DNA of 64,000 bases, from assembly GCF_964340395.1 (NCBI RefSeq), contig NC_135550.1, forward strand, positions 5,851,101 to 5,915,100. Direction: 5' to 3'. The stretch is from Glandiceps talaboti (taxonomy: Eukaryota; Hemichordata; Enteropneusta; Spengelidae). Shown in pieces: positions 39,089 through 52,779 of the stretch. The notes under the pieces are model-generated. The model had not been told where the DNA came from. It saw nothing but the letters and a program-made list of their open reading frames with translations, and did no database searches. The position numbers and the translations under genes are program-made. How positions within the stretch are numbered: the first letter of the stretch is position 1; each line of letters opens with the position of its first letter.

Positions 39089-41558
39089 GTTTATTTCACC
39101 AAGAATAAATGTACATGTACATGATTGGTGAGGACCAGAGAGGTAGTTCTAGTGGAACTAATCGAGTCTCTGGCCCTGAATACATACACTTGTTAAATGA
39201 AAGCAGTAAATTTTGCCATCTTATATACATTAGATATACATTAAATATATTTACAGTGTCAACAAAGACTGAAACTTACATTAGAAAGAAAAAATATGAT
39301 ACAGGATTTTCACTATACTGTGTTCAAAAGATAATTTTTAAGCGACTTTTTAAATAAATTTCTTGAGGTTATTGATTTTATCAGATTTGGAGTTTCGTTC
39401 CAGTGTTTTGCGATAGAGTAATAAATGTTGTTTTGAGTTGTACTTAAATTTACTTTTGGAATAACGAAGTTGTCGCCAGTGGCAAGACGTGTATTATATG
39501 AATGTGATATAGAGGTAGCATAACGATCTATTGAATGAGCATAATGACCTGTCTTTAAATCAAAAGCAAATACACAAGTTTGGAATTTACAAAGCTTATA
39601 AATGTTAAGAATGCCAAGTTGTCGGAATAAAGGAGCACTAGGTGTGTTTGGATCAGAAAAGGTGATCAGTCTAACGAGTCTTTTTTGTAATTTAAAAATG
39701 CGGTCTAAGTGAGTTTTATATGCATTGCCCCAAATTTCAATACAATACATTATATGGGGAAGAATAAAGCAATTGTACAAAAGTAACATAGTTGATTTAG
39801 GGAGATAATGGCGTAAATATGAGATAAGGCCTACTTTTTGGCTGACTTTCTTAATGACTGTATCAATATGGGATTTCCAGGCTAGTGAGGGGTCAAGAGT
39901 TACCCCGAGATAAACGGCTGATGGAACATTTTGTATTGGCAGATCACCGACAGATAAAGCGCCCTCAATGTTGCACTTTCTATTGGTCGTTTTAAAAATG
40001 ATGTAATTTGTTTTGTCAATATTAATAGTTAGTTTATTAGACTTGCACCAGGTATGAACTTTATTAAACTCAGTATTAATAGTATCTATGTCAATTTTAT
40101 GTGTTTTTTCTGAATAAAACAAATTGGTGTCATCAGCAAATAACCTGAATTTGAATTGTTCAGAAGATTTGCTGATGTCATTGATATAAACTAAAAAGAG
40201 AAGTGGGCCTAGGATGGATCCCTGTGGAACTCCACAAGGGATTGTTTTGGCTTTTGAAGTGCAATTATTTATATTAACATATTGCTTTCGGCCTTCTAGG
40301 TAAGTTTTGAACCAATTAAGAGTCGACCCTCTAATCCCATAATGATACAGTTTTGATAACAAGATAGAGTGATTTATCGTATCGAAAGCCTTTTTGAGAT
40401 CAATAAAAATACCAAAAGTAACAAAACCGTCGTCAATTTGCTTAGATATTTCAACTATGAGGTCTGCTAAAGCTAGTTTTGTGCTGTATTTCTTACGGAA
40501 GCCATATTGGCTATCAGTGAGAATATTAAATTTTTCAAAAAATGAACACAATTGTTTATTTGCAACAGATTCAAAGAGTTTGCTAAACACTGGCAATACA
40601 GAAATAGGTCTATAATTGCCGATTTCGGTAGCACAACCTTTTTTGAAAATTGGTGTTACTTTTGCCATTTTTAACTTTTCTGGGAAGGCACCCTGCGACA
40701 AAGAAATATTAATGACATGAGCAAGTGGTTCAACAATATGTTCAGCTGCCTCTTTGACAAGTTTTGGGTGTATTTCATCAAAGCCTACAGCTTTACATGG
40801 GTCAAGTTGACTAATTTCTGTAAAAATATCACGTGGATGAACAGGATGAAAGAAGAACGACTGAGATTGCTGACTATCAAGGTACTCACTGAAGTTGGTG
40901 CGACAATTTATTCGTGATGCCAAGTTTTGTCCAATGTCAACAAAAAACGAATTAAAAGCATTGGCAATATCTGTACTTTTTGTAACAAAATTACCAGGAT
41001 TTTTATCATCTTTTAGTTTTTGTGGAGCATTATTTTTAGAATTCTTGTTCAGTATTTCATTGATAGTCAGCCACTTCTTACGAACATTTCCAGCAGACAA
41101 AGACAGCTTATCACAAAAGTACTTTCGTTTGGCTCGCCTCAACAATTTTGTCAGCAGGTTGCGATATAATTTATATTGATGGTGAATTGAAGAGTTTGCA
41201 CAGTGTCGTTTTGTTTTAGAAAACATTTTTTGTTTGTTTTTAATTGAAACTAGGAGACCTTTTGTCAGCCAAGGTTTCCGTAAACGCTTTCGAGGCCTTG
41301 AAACGCGTTTAATTGGTACATGTTTAATTGCCGTATCATGAAACAAATTATAAAAAGTATTGTATGCAACATTTGGATCATTTGAATTGTAAACATCGTT
41401 CCAGGAAATATTGGCCATGTCAGCTCTAAACGAGGCTGAATTAAAAGAGGAAAAGTCGTACTTGTAATCAGCTGTTTTGGTATTGAATACATGACGTAAG
41501 TCCTTGAAAATAGCAAAAATGGGATAGTGATCGCTTATATCAATTCGCTTATATCAAA
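39054..41558 (-). mobile_element. CR1-group (Jockey superfamily) LINE, 5'-truncated in the endonuclease
   Basis: The element ends, on the minus strand, with ATTCTTGGTGAAATAAACTT followed by (ATT)n at 39088-39054, a usual CR1/L2-type tail. The 5' end stops within the endonuclease domain, whose last conserved SDHYPI block is readable just upstream of the annotated RT frame (about 41520-41545). At the break a 14-bp direct repeat TTGATATAAGCGA(A/T) occurs twice, then a stop. This is typical of incomplete target-primed reverse transcription. Confidence 0.9.
39313..41418 (-). CDS. LINE reverse transcriptase ORF, 701 codons uninterrupted
   Basis: Reverse transcriptase motifs appear in order. VTPIFKKG and YRPISVLPVFSKLFE come first, then GFRKKYSTKLAL, FGIFIDLKKAFDTINHSILL (catalytic Asp), GVPQGSILGPLLFLVYINDI, FRLFADDTNLFY (catalytic DD) and YLGVTLDPSLAWKSHI. 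The C-terminal FKKSLKNYLL equals the tail signature of the CR1/L2 group. No stop or frameshift in 2.1 kb suggests a young copy. The first ATG is internal to the original ORF2; the frame is open about 40 codons further upstream into the endonuclease. Confidence 0.93.
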   Translation of the reverse strand: MANISWNDVYNSNDPNVAYNTFYNLFHDTAIKHVPIKRVSRPRKRLRKPWLTKGLLVSIKNKQKMFSKTKRHCANSSIHHQYKLYRNLLTKLLRRAKRKYFCDKLSLSAGNVRKKWLTINEILNKNSKNNAPQKLKDDKNPGNFVTKSTDIANAFNSFFVDIGQNLASRINCRTNFSEYLDSQQSQSFFFHPVHPRDIFTEISQLDPCKAVGFDEIHPKLVKEAAEHIVEPLAHVINISLSQGAFPEKLKMAKVTPIFKKGCATEIGNYRPISVLPVFSKLFESVANKQLCSFFEKFNILTDSQYGFRKKYSTKLALADLIVEISKQIDDGFVTFGIFIDLKKAFDTINHSILLSKLYHYGIRGSTLNWFKTYLEGRKQYVNINNCTSKAKTIPCGVPQGSILGPLLFLVYINDISKSSEQFKFRLFADDTNLFYSEKTHKIDIDTINTEFNKVHTWCKSNKLTINIDKTNYIIFKTTNRKCNIEGALSVGDLPIQNVPSAVYLGVTLDPSLAWKSHIDTVIKKVSQKVGLISYLRHYLPKSTMLLLYNCFILPHIMYCIEIWGNAYKTHLDRIFKLQKRLVRLITFSDPNTPSAPLFRQLGILNIYKLCKFQTCVFAFDLKTGHYAHSIDRYATSISHSYNTRLATGDNFVIPKVNLSTTQNNIYYSIAKHWNETPNLIKSITSRNLFKKSLKNYLLNTV

Positions 41559-42014
41559 TACAACTGCAGACATCAAACTGTGGACAAACGGAACCTGTTA
41601 CAAACAGGGAAAGTAAACAAGTGAATTTGATTAATAACACTTGGCCCAGCATGTTGGAACAGCAGACTTGTATTACACACCAATGTCTGATAAGAACAAT
41701 TGTATGGCCTCTTTCGTTTCGTTTCCTTAACAAGTACCTAAATAATGAGTGATCAAAGATCTCTCCGGAGATAGAAATCTGTACACGTGTATTGATTTGC
41801 ATAAATTGCATTCTAACTACCTTTTCACATGATTTACGTGAATAATTAAGCTAATTTGAATAATGATCAAAGCAATCATTTTCCCTCACTCCTAAAGAAG
41901 AATATACTTGAATATTTTGCTGTAAGTATATTATTTTATGACGGCAATCGACATTGTATCTACAGTGCCACTACTCTCATAGCTATTAAGCGTTCGTTAC
42001 ATTTGATTGCATGT

Positions 42015-42407
42015 GCAGCGAATTTCTCAATACCGTGCAGCCTTTCTGTTTGATACAACCACGTCACGCAGACACCAAAAAGAAACTGGACATGTTACAC
42101 TTTAGGACAGCAAGATTGAATGAGTGCAGTTTCTTGCTACAGTTTGTGGAAGCAAAATGAACAACACATTCCACATCATACAGATATCAAATGAACATCA
42201 CAAAGGACATTCACCTTCATCGGGTGTTTGATACAAAGAAAAACATTGGCGCCCGAATGTCTGCATGGAGTTGCAATACATTTAAATGGTTTATTTCATT
42301 GCAAAATGTGATCTTGGTATTGAAATGTGGCATATACAGTTTCTTGTTGGTGTCTGCGTGATTGTACCAAACAGAAAAGCTGCACGGTATTGTGAAATTC
42401 ACTGTGC
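42015..42407. mobile_element. Foldback element with ~75-bp inverted ends
   Basis: GCAGCGAATTTCTCAATACC, GTGCAGCCTTTCTGTTTG, CACGCAGACACCAAAAAGAA at the left are matched in inverse orientation at 42340-42407 (TTCTTGTTGGTGTCTGCGTG...). The interior ~250 bp shows no coding signal. No target duplication could be identified. Confidence 0.7.
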
Positions 42408-42589
42408 CTCCAGAGTTTTTAAGATTCTCAAGGTTTCTGTAGATCGACTTGTTCAAGTCCCTGGAATTTTTTCATTCTTTATTTGACTAAATTTTAAATT
42501 GAAACAATGTATTTTTGTGTATGAAACAATGACCTGAATAAGTGATTGTGAAACAGTCAGGTGAACACATAGTCCTTGGGGACTACTAG

Positions 42590-43168
42590 TAACAATCGGT
42601 CGGTACAAAACACAGGCCAGGCCAGGTATCGACTGAATATTTATTTTGGATTCACATTCACATTCGGATCCATAACAGATGCATCTTCCCTTTCAATGCT
42701 AATTCAACAATGTTAGTTCTCGAATATGTTCACATTCTGTTCACATTCTATGAATACTCTACCAATGATATTCACTTCTTTTGTATGCAATGTAACAAAT
42801 AAGAAATAGGCTTTAATTTATACTTGCCTACAACACACTTTGACACATCTAAATGTGCTTACTCCGTGTGAGTGGAAATCAAAATTGGTAATTAATGGCT
42901 TTCAAGACAGATATCATTTGAGCAGTTCAGAGTATTTATAGAATGTGAACATATTCGAGAACTAACATATTGTTGAATTAACATTGAAAGGGAAGATGAA
43001 ACTTGTCATGGCTCCGAATGTGAATAATACAAATTCAGTTGATACCTGATCTGGCCTGGTCTGGCCTGGCCTGTACCTTACCTGGCATGTACCTGTGTTT
43101 TGTTCTGACCATTTGCAATAGAACAAAATACGGTATGGTAACACAAACTTTCAACCGACCGTTTTACT
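42590..43168. mobile_element. Foldback element with ~170-bp inverted arms
   Basis: The left arm (42590-42760) and the right arm (42925-43168) share, inverted, CGGTCGGT, ACACAGG, GGCCAGGCCAG, CACATTCGGA, ATCTTCCCTTTCAATG and GTTAGTTCTCGAATATGTTC. The right arm has an expanded GGCCTGGTCT block. The centre is about 165 bp without a recognisable frame. Confidence 0.78.
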
Positions 43169-46100
43169 CAGCAAACATTTCGAAAATTTACCTTCAAGCT
43201 TCCATCACCTTTCTAGTTCCCACATTTAATAAACTTCTGACAAATCGTGTTGTTATTACAATCTGACCATGCCTACCAAAGATACCAACCGATTTCTGAC
43301 GCCATGTCGGAGAATTGAAGGAATTTTTTTTTCTATTACTACTTTCGATGAACGTGATTGATAAAGCCAATAGCAGCGCTCTCCAATAAATAAACTGGCA
43401 AGGCGATTGATATCACTTGAAATCTGTACTCCTTGGAATCAAATATAATTATAAAATGAAATTTCAAAGCTTCTCCAAAACATTTAACATGCTTTATTGA
43501 AAATATTCTAATTTCTTCACTGCTGTATGCACAGCCTAACACAAATTGTACCTCGACTCGATATGAGTGTAAAATTCATTGAATACGATGTAATAAACAT
43601 TGATTAATTAATTTCACCCCTCTCACCAAAAGTGGTATGGTCCATTTCTGCCCGGTTTAGTAAATTTTCATTTGTTTCCAATAGACGACGCTCAACAAAT
43701 TTGTTCTTTTGGTAGCCATCAATCGATCGATCGATCAATTACATGCTCGCTGGCCCCTGTGGTCTATGTCTCGAAATTCGTACATATTGAAACCAAGATG
43801 CAACATGAAGGAAAGCAAACATTGTACTTAACTTCTATATACATCTACGCAGAAGTTCTATTCCGCAATTTTAGCAGTTGTCTGTGGTAATAGGAGATAG
43901 CAAATTGGGGAAATATTAAAGATTAAAGTGGAATTCTGAAGTTCGATCTTAAGTTCCAAAGTGTTAGTAAATGGCAATTTTCGTTGGTTTTTATCATTAT
44001 ATTATTGATATATGATTATTTTTGACCTTTTGGCCCTATACTGGCCCACTAGAATAGTCATATAAACAAATTTATATTTATAAAAAGCTCCGGAACAATT
44101 TGTTTACACTTTAGACGATAGAGGGCGCACACAGACTCAATAGGCACGTACCTGGACTGGACGTATATGATTGCCGACGTCTCTGCCTGAGGTACTGCGA
44201 ATTAGGCACATAATCAGGGCCGTAGCCTGACCAAATTGCCAGGGTGAGGGGGGGGGGCAGAACTTTGTCTTGGTGCAATCATGCATTTAAGATCTAGAAA
44301 GGTGACCGATTTACATAAATTTGAATGCAATTTACATTATATATGTTGTAGCATACGATGTAAGGCCAGAAAAATGTTTTTAAAAAGTTGTTCAACGGGC
44401 AACCTAACCCATCACATTGAGTAAGTAGGTCGATGAGGTTTTTTTCATAATGCTTGCCACTATGTAAAAACAAACCATATATAATGATATCAAAACAATT
44501 CAGGTTGAGTTTATATAGAATTTATTTAGTCATTTTGATTTTATCTCTTGTGAATTTGTCTGCATAGCAATCGATTTCCATCAGTTCTACAGTTAGGAAA
44601 TGTACACAATTCACGGTTAAATAAATTTTGTAGCCTCTCCTCTCAAAAAATGTTAAGCCCGCCAAATGAAACTCAACCTTTATTTTAACCCTTCTGTCAC
44701 CTACACTAAAGTGGAGATATAAAGTTATATGGTACAATGATGCATTAACATAACAGTGACAATCAGCTATAATAATATATACTCCGAACGAGATTACTTA
44801 AATTTACAAAGGGTGTAGATTTCACATGCATAATGAGATGTCTCGTAATGAGCTCTAACCTATAAAGGGAGGTATTTAGCCAGCCATCTTCCATCTTGTT
44901 TTGGGAGAAAGACAATTATCACCCTCAGCTCATTGCTACTGAAAGGAGACACCTCCAAAGTTGAAAAAAATTGAAAATAAAACAATATAGGAGGTCATTT
45001 AGAGGCATAAAATATCAAACCATAGACATAATTTAAAGTCTTACAATGCTTGAATATAGAAGTGAGACAATTATGCTGTGCAGTACACATTATCTGGAAG
45101 TGTATTTTGTTGTGGCAAAGCTGAAAGATATTTTGCGGATGTGCACTTGGTAAATGACTTCTCCTTTAGTTTAATTTGGTTCCATGACTTTTAGACTATC
45201 AGACTTTTGATGGTCCAATGACTGCTCGGCCCACTTCCCAAGGTCGTAAACTTTTGCTCAATTCCTTTTTTGTGCACGTTGGATATGCAACAGCTTAATT
45301 TAATCTCAATTCACGCGTGTATGCATCATCAGAGCCAAGTAAACCACTGTGTAAGATACTTATATAATTTGTAATAGACTCAAATGTATATTGTTACATG
45401 GAATATTCAGAAAATATAAAGAAATCTCCTTAAATTTGAAACAGGGTGTGTATTTTACTGACATACGAAGCCCGCATGCATGATATATATTGCCCATCAC
45501 ACACACAAAAATATTGAAATGCCAACATATGGGTAGATCTGGCTCGTTGAGCAGCTTTTTAAAAAAATTTTCTGGCCTAATGTCGTATATTTTGAAAGTA
45601 GTTGCCGAAATGATGTCAAAGTATAAAAAATCTTTTAAATAAAAATAAATTGGATGGTCCTTTCTTAAATAAGTAACACCACAAAATAACCCTCTTCATT
45701 ACCCAACTATTTGTCCTACAGTCTGTGCAAGTACAACGGGAAGTACAACTAACATTTTGAACAGATTTTTTTCTGTCTTTCCCAAAACTTGTATGTCGGA
45801 ACCCAAGGTGCCATTATCATTATAATGAAAATTGAAGTTTGGATTTTGATCTTTTTCACAAATTCAGGGCCATTCTTTCCATAGTAAATTGTCGCTTCAA
45901 AATGAATTGCGGAATAACGCTAGTGTCAATGCAATGAGATAATTATATCAAACAACATTTCAACCAAAGACAACGTCGAACACAATTGAAAGTGGATCTT
46001 TAAAGAGTGGCTCTTAAATTGCATATTTAGTTTAACACTTTTTAAGGGCCATCAAATATTCCCAAAAGAGATCTGCCGCTTTATCAGTAAATGCAGCTGC

Positions 46101-46367
46101 ACCCCCCCCCCCCCCCCCCGCGCAGGCTCGGTACTGATAATATTGTCCATTTTTACCCCGTTTCAGGATGTCAGACAAGTGAACCATTGCATGAGCAATG
46201 TTTAATACGGTGTACCACTTCCCATAATGTAAAATGTCATGAACAACTTACGAGCATAGACAATCTTCGTGTTTGTCACTCAGTAAATTGCTAAAAAATG
46301 TTATATATGATATATATAACTTTACACTGAGGTTCTGTCTATAAATAATTGCTACTTTTAACAAATC
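43169..46367. other. Intergenic, nothing recognised
   Basis: AT-rich sequence with short open frames only. A poly(G) run lies at about 44248 and a poly(C) run at 46101-46119. No exon, RNA gene or transposon end could be supported. Confidence 0.5.
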
Positions 46368-46406
46368 AGTCTGAGGAAGGTATGCTAGCCACACCGAAAC
46401 GTCGCT
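46368..46406 (+). mobile_element. Hammerhead-like motif, probable relic of a Penelope-like element end
   Basis: AGTCTGAGGAAGGTATGCTA GCCACACCGAAACGTCGC holds CTGAGGA (fits CUGANGA) and, after a GGT/ACC-capable stem, GAAAC and GTCG. The same CCGAAACGTCG context is typical for animal Penelope-like element termini, and resembles the end of the 31-kb copy. No RT sequence lies beside it. Confidence 0.45.
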
Positions 46407-46515
46407 CTACAAATACGATTTTTTAAATAGTAAATTACATATTTAGGGAATTTACGGAACAAATCTAGTCAATTTGTAGAAAAAAACTGCAGTGTTTTTA
46501 CATCTCACACAGACA

Positions 46516-46771
<256 letters not shown>

Positions 46772-46937
46772 GTATGGAAGGGTGGTCGAAATATTTTGCT
46801 CATGATTTGAACCAAATTAAACCTCAGGAGAGGCCGTTTACCGAGTAAATTTCCTTCGCCACAATCACTTCTACAACCTATATTCAGTGAGTTGTGTGAC
46901 AGTCATGCGAATTCGTTTGTGTACGTGTATGCCTTCC

Positions 46938-47145
<208 letters not shown>

Positions 47146-49308
47146 AACATTCATACCTCAGGAGCAGTCGTTTACCTTGTACTTAGCAAAATTGTACACT
47201 TCATTTACCTACCATACATTTAATTATGAGGACATCAATAGCCAAGCGAATGTGTGGGTCTGCCAAAATATCTCTATATACGTTAAAATGTAGGTATTAT
47301 AGCCATACAGTTGTACAATAATAATGTATTGACTTGAGTAAAATTGGGGTATTGGGGTATACTCTATGGCTTCCGATAATGTGTATGGTTTGAAATTTTT
47401 TACTGTCCTTATTTTCAAAAATGTGCTTACCGTGGGAGGGGGACACACCCTCCTACACTCTTCCCACTAGCTATCATGGGGGGGTGCTGTTTCTAATCAG
47501 AATTAAGATTGAAAGAGAAAACTCTGCTTGCTAAGTATTCCAAGTACAGGTTACAGCTCAATCTGAGACCTTTTTCGCAAAGCCCACATCTATTTGTAAA
47601 GAACCGGGGTAAAGAAATCTCTCCGCATGTTATGTTGAAGTTGATTTTCACTCAGTTTGTAATAAAGTATAACATACTATACATCTCTGAAGTGGAGCGG
47701 GTGGGGTGGGGTGGTACTGTATAATTACACATTAAAATATGTGCAGCCGGGTGGGGGTGGGGCTACGAACATTCTTGGTTCATTTCGGGGGGGATGAAAT
47801 TTTCTGAGAGCGCGAAGGGGGGCTGCGAAAAAAATGTTGACCAAAATAATTTCTCCCCAGCGCCCCCTCCGTAAATTCTGACCCCAGTCTAAATTGGTCG
47901 TGTATGGTACAAGCATACACTGTCTACGGTGCAAGCAATATCAAAAACCATATGTCTGAAGGTGAAATGCAAGAGACAGGATCCGGACCAAATTAGTTTG
48001 CCAAAATTCCCGCCAAAATTACGAAAGAAATGGAGTATAGTATTCAAAAATCAAAAGTTATAAAAAGTTATACTATTATAGCCCCCACCCCCCCGGGGGG
48101 GGGGGGGTTATAGCATACAATCATCTTTAAATGGATTTTATACAGCTCTGGCTCTTCATAGGAACTCGACAGGGGTTTGTGAATATTGTTTTAGGTTATT
48201 TGTTGTGTGAAAACATTTATTAAGTTGTAGCTCCATAGTACATAATTCAAACTAAACACCCGGGACTAAACAACGTTGGTAATTCAATCATATTGGGATT
48301 TCCCCGGGTTTCCCCATGCCTCGTCCTGGGTGTGCGTCTTGTCAATAATGGACTTGTCCATCGTTACTTTATCTGAGAAGTGATAGCGAATTACGCCCCC
48401 ATGCGGTCGCTCGATGCAAGTCACTATTATTGCTTGTATTGCTGTCAGAAAGCTCGTACACTGACCGCGCTGACATACATTGTGTAAACTTTTTCAGTGA
48501 GGGATTACTAAGAAACTAAAATGTGACTTGTAAGCTTACTCGGCGTGTCTATAGAACGGAAGAATCACAACTCCAAATCGAGCTATAGTATAGGTTAAAC
48601 TTTTCATTTCATTTATGACATTGAATCCAGGAAGTGAAACGGACAATGTAAATCGCATTCCACGCATTGTCTGCGCATGCGATTTGCCGGGGTGAAGGAA
48701 TGCCAATGGGACTGAATAGGACACTTGAAAGCGGTCGCCATATATGGGACTTGGCAAGTCTGTGATTTACACACCCTCAACAGTTAGAAGAATTTAGACT
48801 TCGGATCGCACAACGCAAGACTCGTATATAAGCTTTACGCATCACGCAGAAGCCGTGACTCGAAACATTTCGTACTCAGTTGGAAAATAAAAAAAAATTG
48901 CAAACAAATGCTACATATATGTATTCAGAAGTTATTTTTTTTAAACCGCATTATGTGGGTAGATATAAAAACGTTTCTTCCGAGACTTACACACATTCAC
49001 ACATACGATATGAGTGTCTGTATCTAGTGTGTTTTCCTCTTCAGAAGCAGTTGAAAATGACAGAAATTGTCCAACATTAAATGTATACCAAACAACAGCT
49101 CAAAAGGATAGCTCAGGTGAAAAATGATCGAATGTTTGTGTCTGCAAATCTTTCAGATAGACATTTCCTAAAGCTGTATCAGAACGACACAAGTAACATT
49201 AACAATATATATCAGCTTTTGGGTAGAGTTTATAAATATGTTATAAATACCACATTAAAAAAATAACTTTATCCATTTAGTTCGACGTTGGGCAATGATG
49301 ATGTTAGC

Positions 49309-49471
<163 letters not shown>

Positions 49472-51771
49472 CAATAAAAAGCGCATGAGAGCAAGATAAA
49501 AAAAAAACGAATGAGAGGCGTCTAGTCATCTATCAAGACTTCGTAGTTGGCCAGTGTGTAGATGACACAGAATCCGGGATGGAGCTCCGAATTCCTCCGC
49601 TGAGACTTGTCTGCGGGCTTTACACATGTGACCTTTGGCTTCACTGAAAACTATGTAAGCGTTAGGATATTCTAATAAAAATTACACGTAGTCTAGCCAA
49701 AATGGAAATGACTCTTTTCTCAAAAATGTGTCGATATGACGAATAAATATCGTGACGGAGACATTCAATATTCAATATTCAATATTCTGGTAATAAGCAA
49801 AATGGTCGCCTTAGGTTCACAACCATATCATGGAGATAAATATTTTTGTCAGATATACGTGATTACAGTCTCTATGGAGTGCGAAGGTACCGTATGTCAG
49901 TGTTTGAGTCAACAGTAAGCTTTTATTTACGTTTAAAAAAAACTACAATTGGAACATTTAAAAACTGTTTTGTTAGATGTAATAACTTATCGTACATCAC
50001 GGTGAACAGTACTGAATCACCTGTGGATAAACATATTTGTGTAGCTGTATACATAATAAATCAAATCTAATTGACTTTTAGGTCCGCACCTAAAAATCAC
50101 CGCATTCAACGGCGATCATGGGTTCAACCAGTTCCTGTGCTGCATATGGATATTATCAAACACTGGTTAACATACTAGTATACAATATCTAATTAGTGGC
50201 ATTTTAACAAATTTCAGTGGATATATATATAAACTTGCCACTACACTACCTACAGATAATATTGACCATTTATTAACAGATTCAATGTCTTTTGATTATT
50301 TTATGGAAAAATGTACCAGTTGCAGCTAGTGCTGGTTTAAACGTGTAAAGTTTTCATTCATATCAGAATAATAAATGTGCCAGTCTTCGATTTTAGTATA
50401 CCATCTCGATTTAATGTTTGCTCTCTTTCAATATTTGGAAAAGAAATATCTGTATTCAAATGTAAATAAAGGCCCTTGATTCAATCCGATGTTCTCATAT
50501 TTGTGACTATTTTGTTAATGGATCCATAAGGATTAGATTGGGTTTCTGCATTGTTCAGGACCAGCTTTTCCATAACTCTGTCAAACAACTGTTTTTTAAT
50601 TTGTGTAACCTAAATTACAATCCTAAACAACTTGGGCCTCATATGTTTAGTTGCATCAAACCAATAGTATGAACAACAGTAAAAAAAAAAAGGGGGGGAG
50701 GGGAAAGAAAATTCGAGATTTATTATCATGACTTGAGATTGTCAATGTTAACAGCTGTGCGTTAATAGAAACTTTCACGGTCAGCTAGCTTAGGTTAAAA
50801 TATTCCTTTCTGGTCGTAATGTTTGTTTCGCTCTCATCAGTATTTTACTTTTCTAAGCTACACCGATGACTGCGTACAGCTGCATAACCAACCCAATACC
50901 GTTACTGCAAAATGTAAGCTTAGTGGTTTGATTTCGTGAACAACTTTTACTTCTTTTAAAATTGAATACTATAATGTATCAATAAGTGATCCTGGGGTTT
51001 GGTTTGAACCCCAAAATATATTTGCATTATGAGAGTGATCACCTCCTCCTCTTAGAACGACTAAATATAGAAAACATATACGAAGGAAATAAAGGCGCAT
51101 AGAGACCATTTGGTCGTATTCCCTCATCAGATTGTAATTAGATTTGAAGTTTAGATCGAATATAGACATAAAAGACGGAAAACGGATAGACTTTTCTCAC
51201 AGACATAACATGTATGTAGCTAGAGAAACAGTAATTTACCGGCGGCAGACAAAATGGAATGCGTGGAAGTGCACTAAACTCATAGTGAGTAATCACGACA
51301 TGAAGACTACGACATCTATCGATATCTCCGTTATCCATGAGATAAATATCATACTCAAAATGCTTTGATTATTCAAGATGCACTAAACTAACCAGTGAAC
51401 GCATTTTTACATAAAGAAAAGGACTAAGCAGTTACTATGGCAACAACGTTAGAGATGACAGTGCGAATTGTATGTTAACCACCACCTGTTGCATGTGGAG
51501 AACTGTCTATGGTTATAACATTAACACCATTTCTGATAACCTGTGACGTCATCAGTCTGCCAGTAGTATTGGCGTAATAAGGTAGTCAATCTCAATGTTG
51601 TTTCTTGCTGCCAAGTGTGACCGTTAATACTACAACTATATATACACCATTTTGAACATCATCGATCTCCATATTCTGTGATTGTGATAATGATTTCGTG
51701 ATCGTGTATGTTGTGCGATTTGACCTAGTGTTGTCGAAGTTTGAAGTACTTTTAGGTATAACACAACACAA

Positions 51772-51775
<4 letters not shown>

Positions 51776-51817
<42 letters not shown>

Positions 51818-51866
51818 GCACAAATATGTACATGTGTGTATATATATATGTATATGTATATATATG

Positions 51867-51897
<31 letters not shown>

Positions 51898-52016
51898 ATA
51901 TATATATGTATATATATGTATGTATTATGAATATATATATAATAAAAATGACAAGATGGAGACACTATGGATTGAATCCATTTATCCATAATGAAATAAC
52001 AGAACCGTCTTCTTTC

Positions 52017-52091
<75 letters not shown>
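51776..52091. repeat. (CA)n, TATA/TATG-rich stretch, then (AT)n
   Basis: About 18 CA units, then GCAC, TATATG/TATG variants to 51935, a 75-bp unique spacer, and about 35 AT units (52020-52090). The AT run is flanked by CTTTCCTTTA and TAAAGGAATG, partial reverse complements. Confidence 0.95.
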
Positions 52092-52094
<3 letters not shown>

Positions 52095-52398
52095 GGAATG
52101 TTGCTGAGGACGTTTGTCTGAGCCAATATCAGTAATATGGTACATTCAAAGTACATGCTCAATAATACACAACAAATTGCATTCGGTAATATTATTGTCT
52201 CGCACGTAACAAGTATTTGAAATGCATTATTTCATTATCGTCTTTATCAGTATTACCCATACAGTTTATCATATAAGCCTATATTAAAGGTACACTGAGT
52301 TTGTTGAAAAATATAGCAAGGTGTATGTCGAAGAAAGTCACCAATATTGAGCTATGAATGATTTGCATAAGTTCTTGACAAAGGAGGGAAATGGAGTG

Positions 52399-52400
<2 letters not shown>

Positions 52401-52486
<86 letters not shown>
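52401..52486. repeat. (AT)n tract
   Basis: About 42 AT units upstream of the alpha-actinin promoter region. Confidence 0.97.
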
Positions 52487-52487
<1 letters not shown>

Positions 52488-52779
52488 GAGTAAATGCAAT
52501 TGGTAAGCTAAGCTTATTGATGCTCATCATAACAAAGTTTAACAATTTTAACTTTCTTCATATTTCACAGAGTTTGATAGGAAGTCAGCGGTTTCATTGA
52601 CCCGGATGCTTTCCCTGCACATGATGTCTCCTGGTTGCGTATGTTTCTGAATAATATTCCCGAGACAAAACTTTCCTGAATGCGGTTTATAAAACTTGAT
52701 GGAGAGAGGTGTGGTACTCAGGTGATTAATGTAGGACACCGGAAATGACCTTAGCGAAGCCTTCCAATATTTTAAGGAA

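Noticed and set aside
48640-48700. NRF1-like TGCGCATGCG in a GC-richer patch, possible promoter
   Set aside because: No coding exon recognised within several kilobases on either strand, and a single short palindromic match is weak evidence.
52548-52739. 63-codon minus-strand frame upstream of alpha-actinin
   Set aside because: It looks partly protein-like but has no identifiable family and only weak splice-site candidates.
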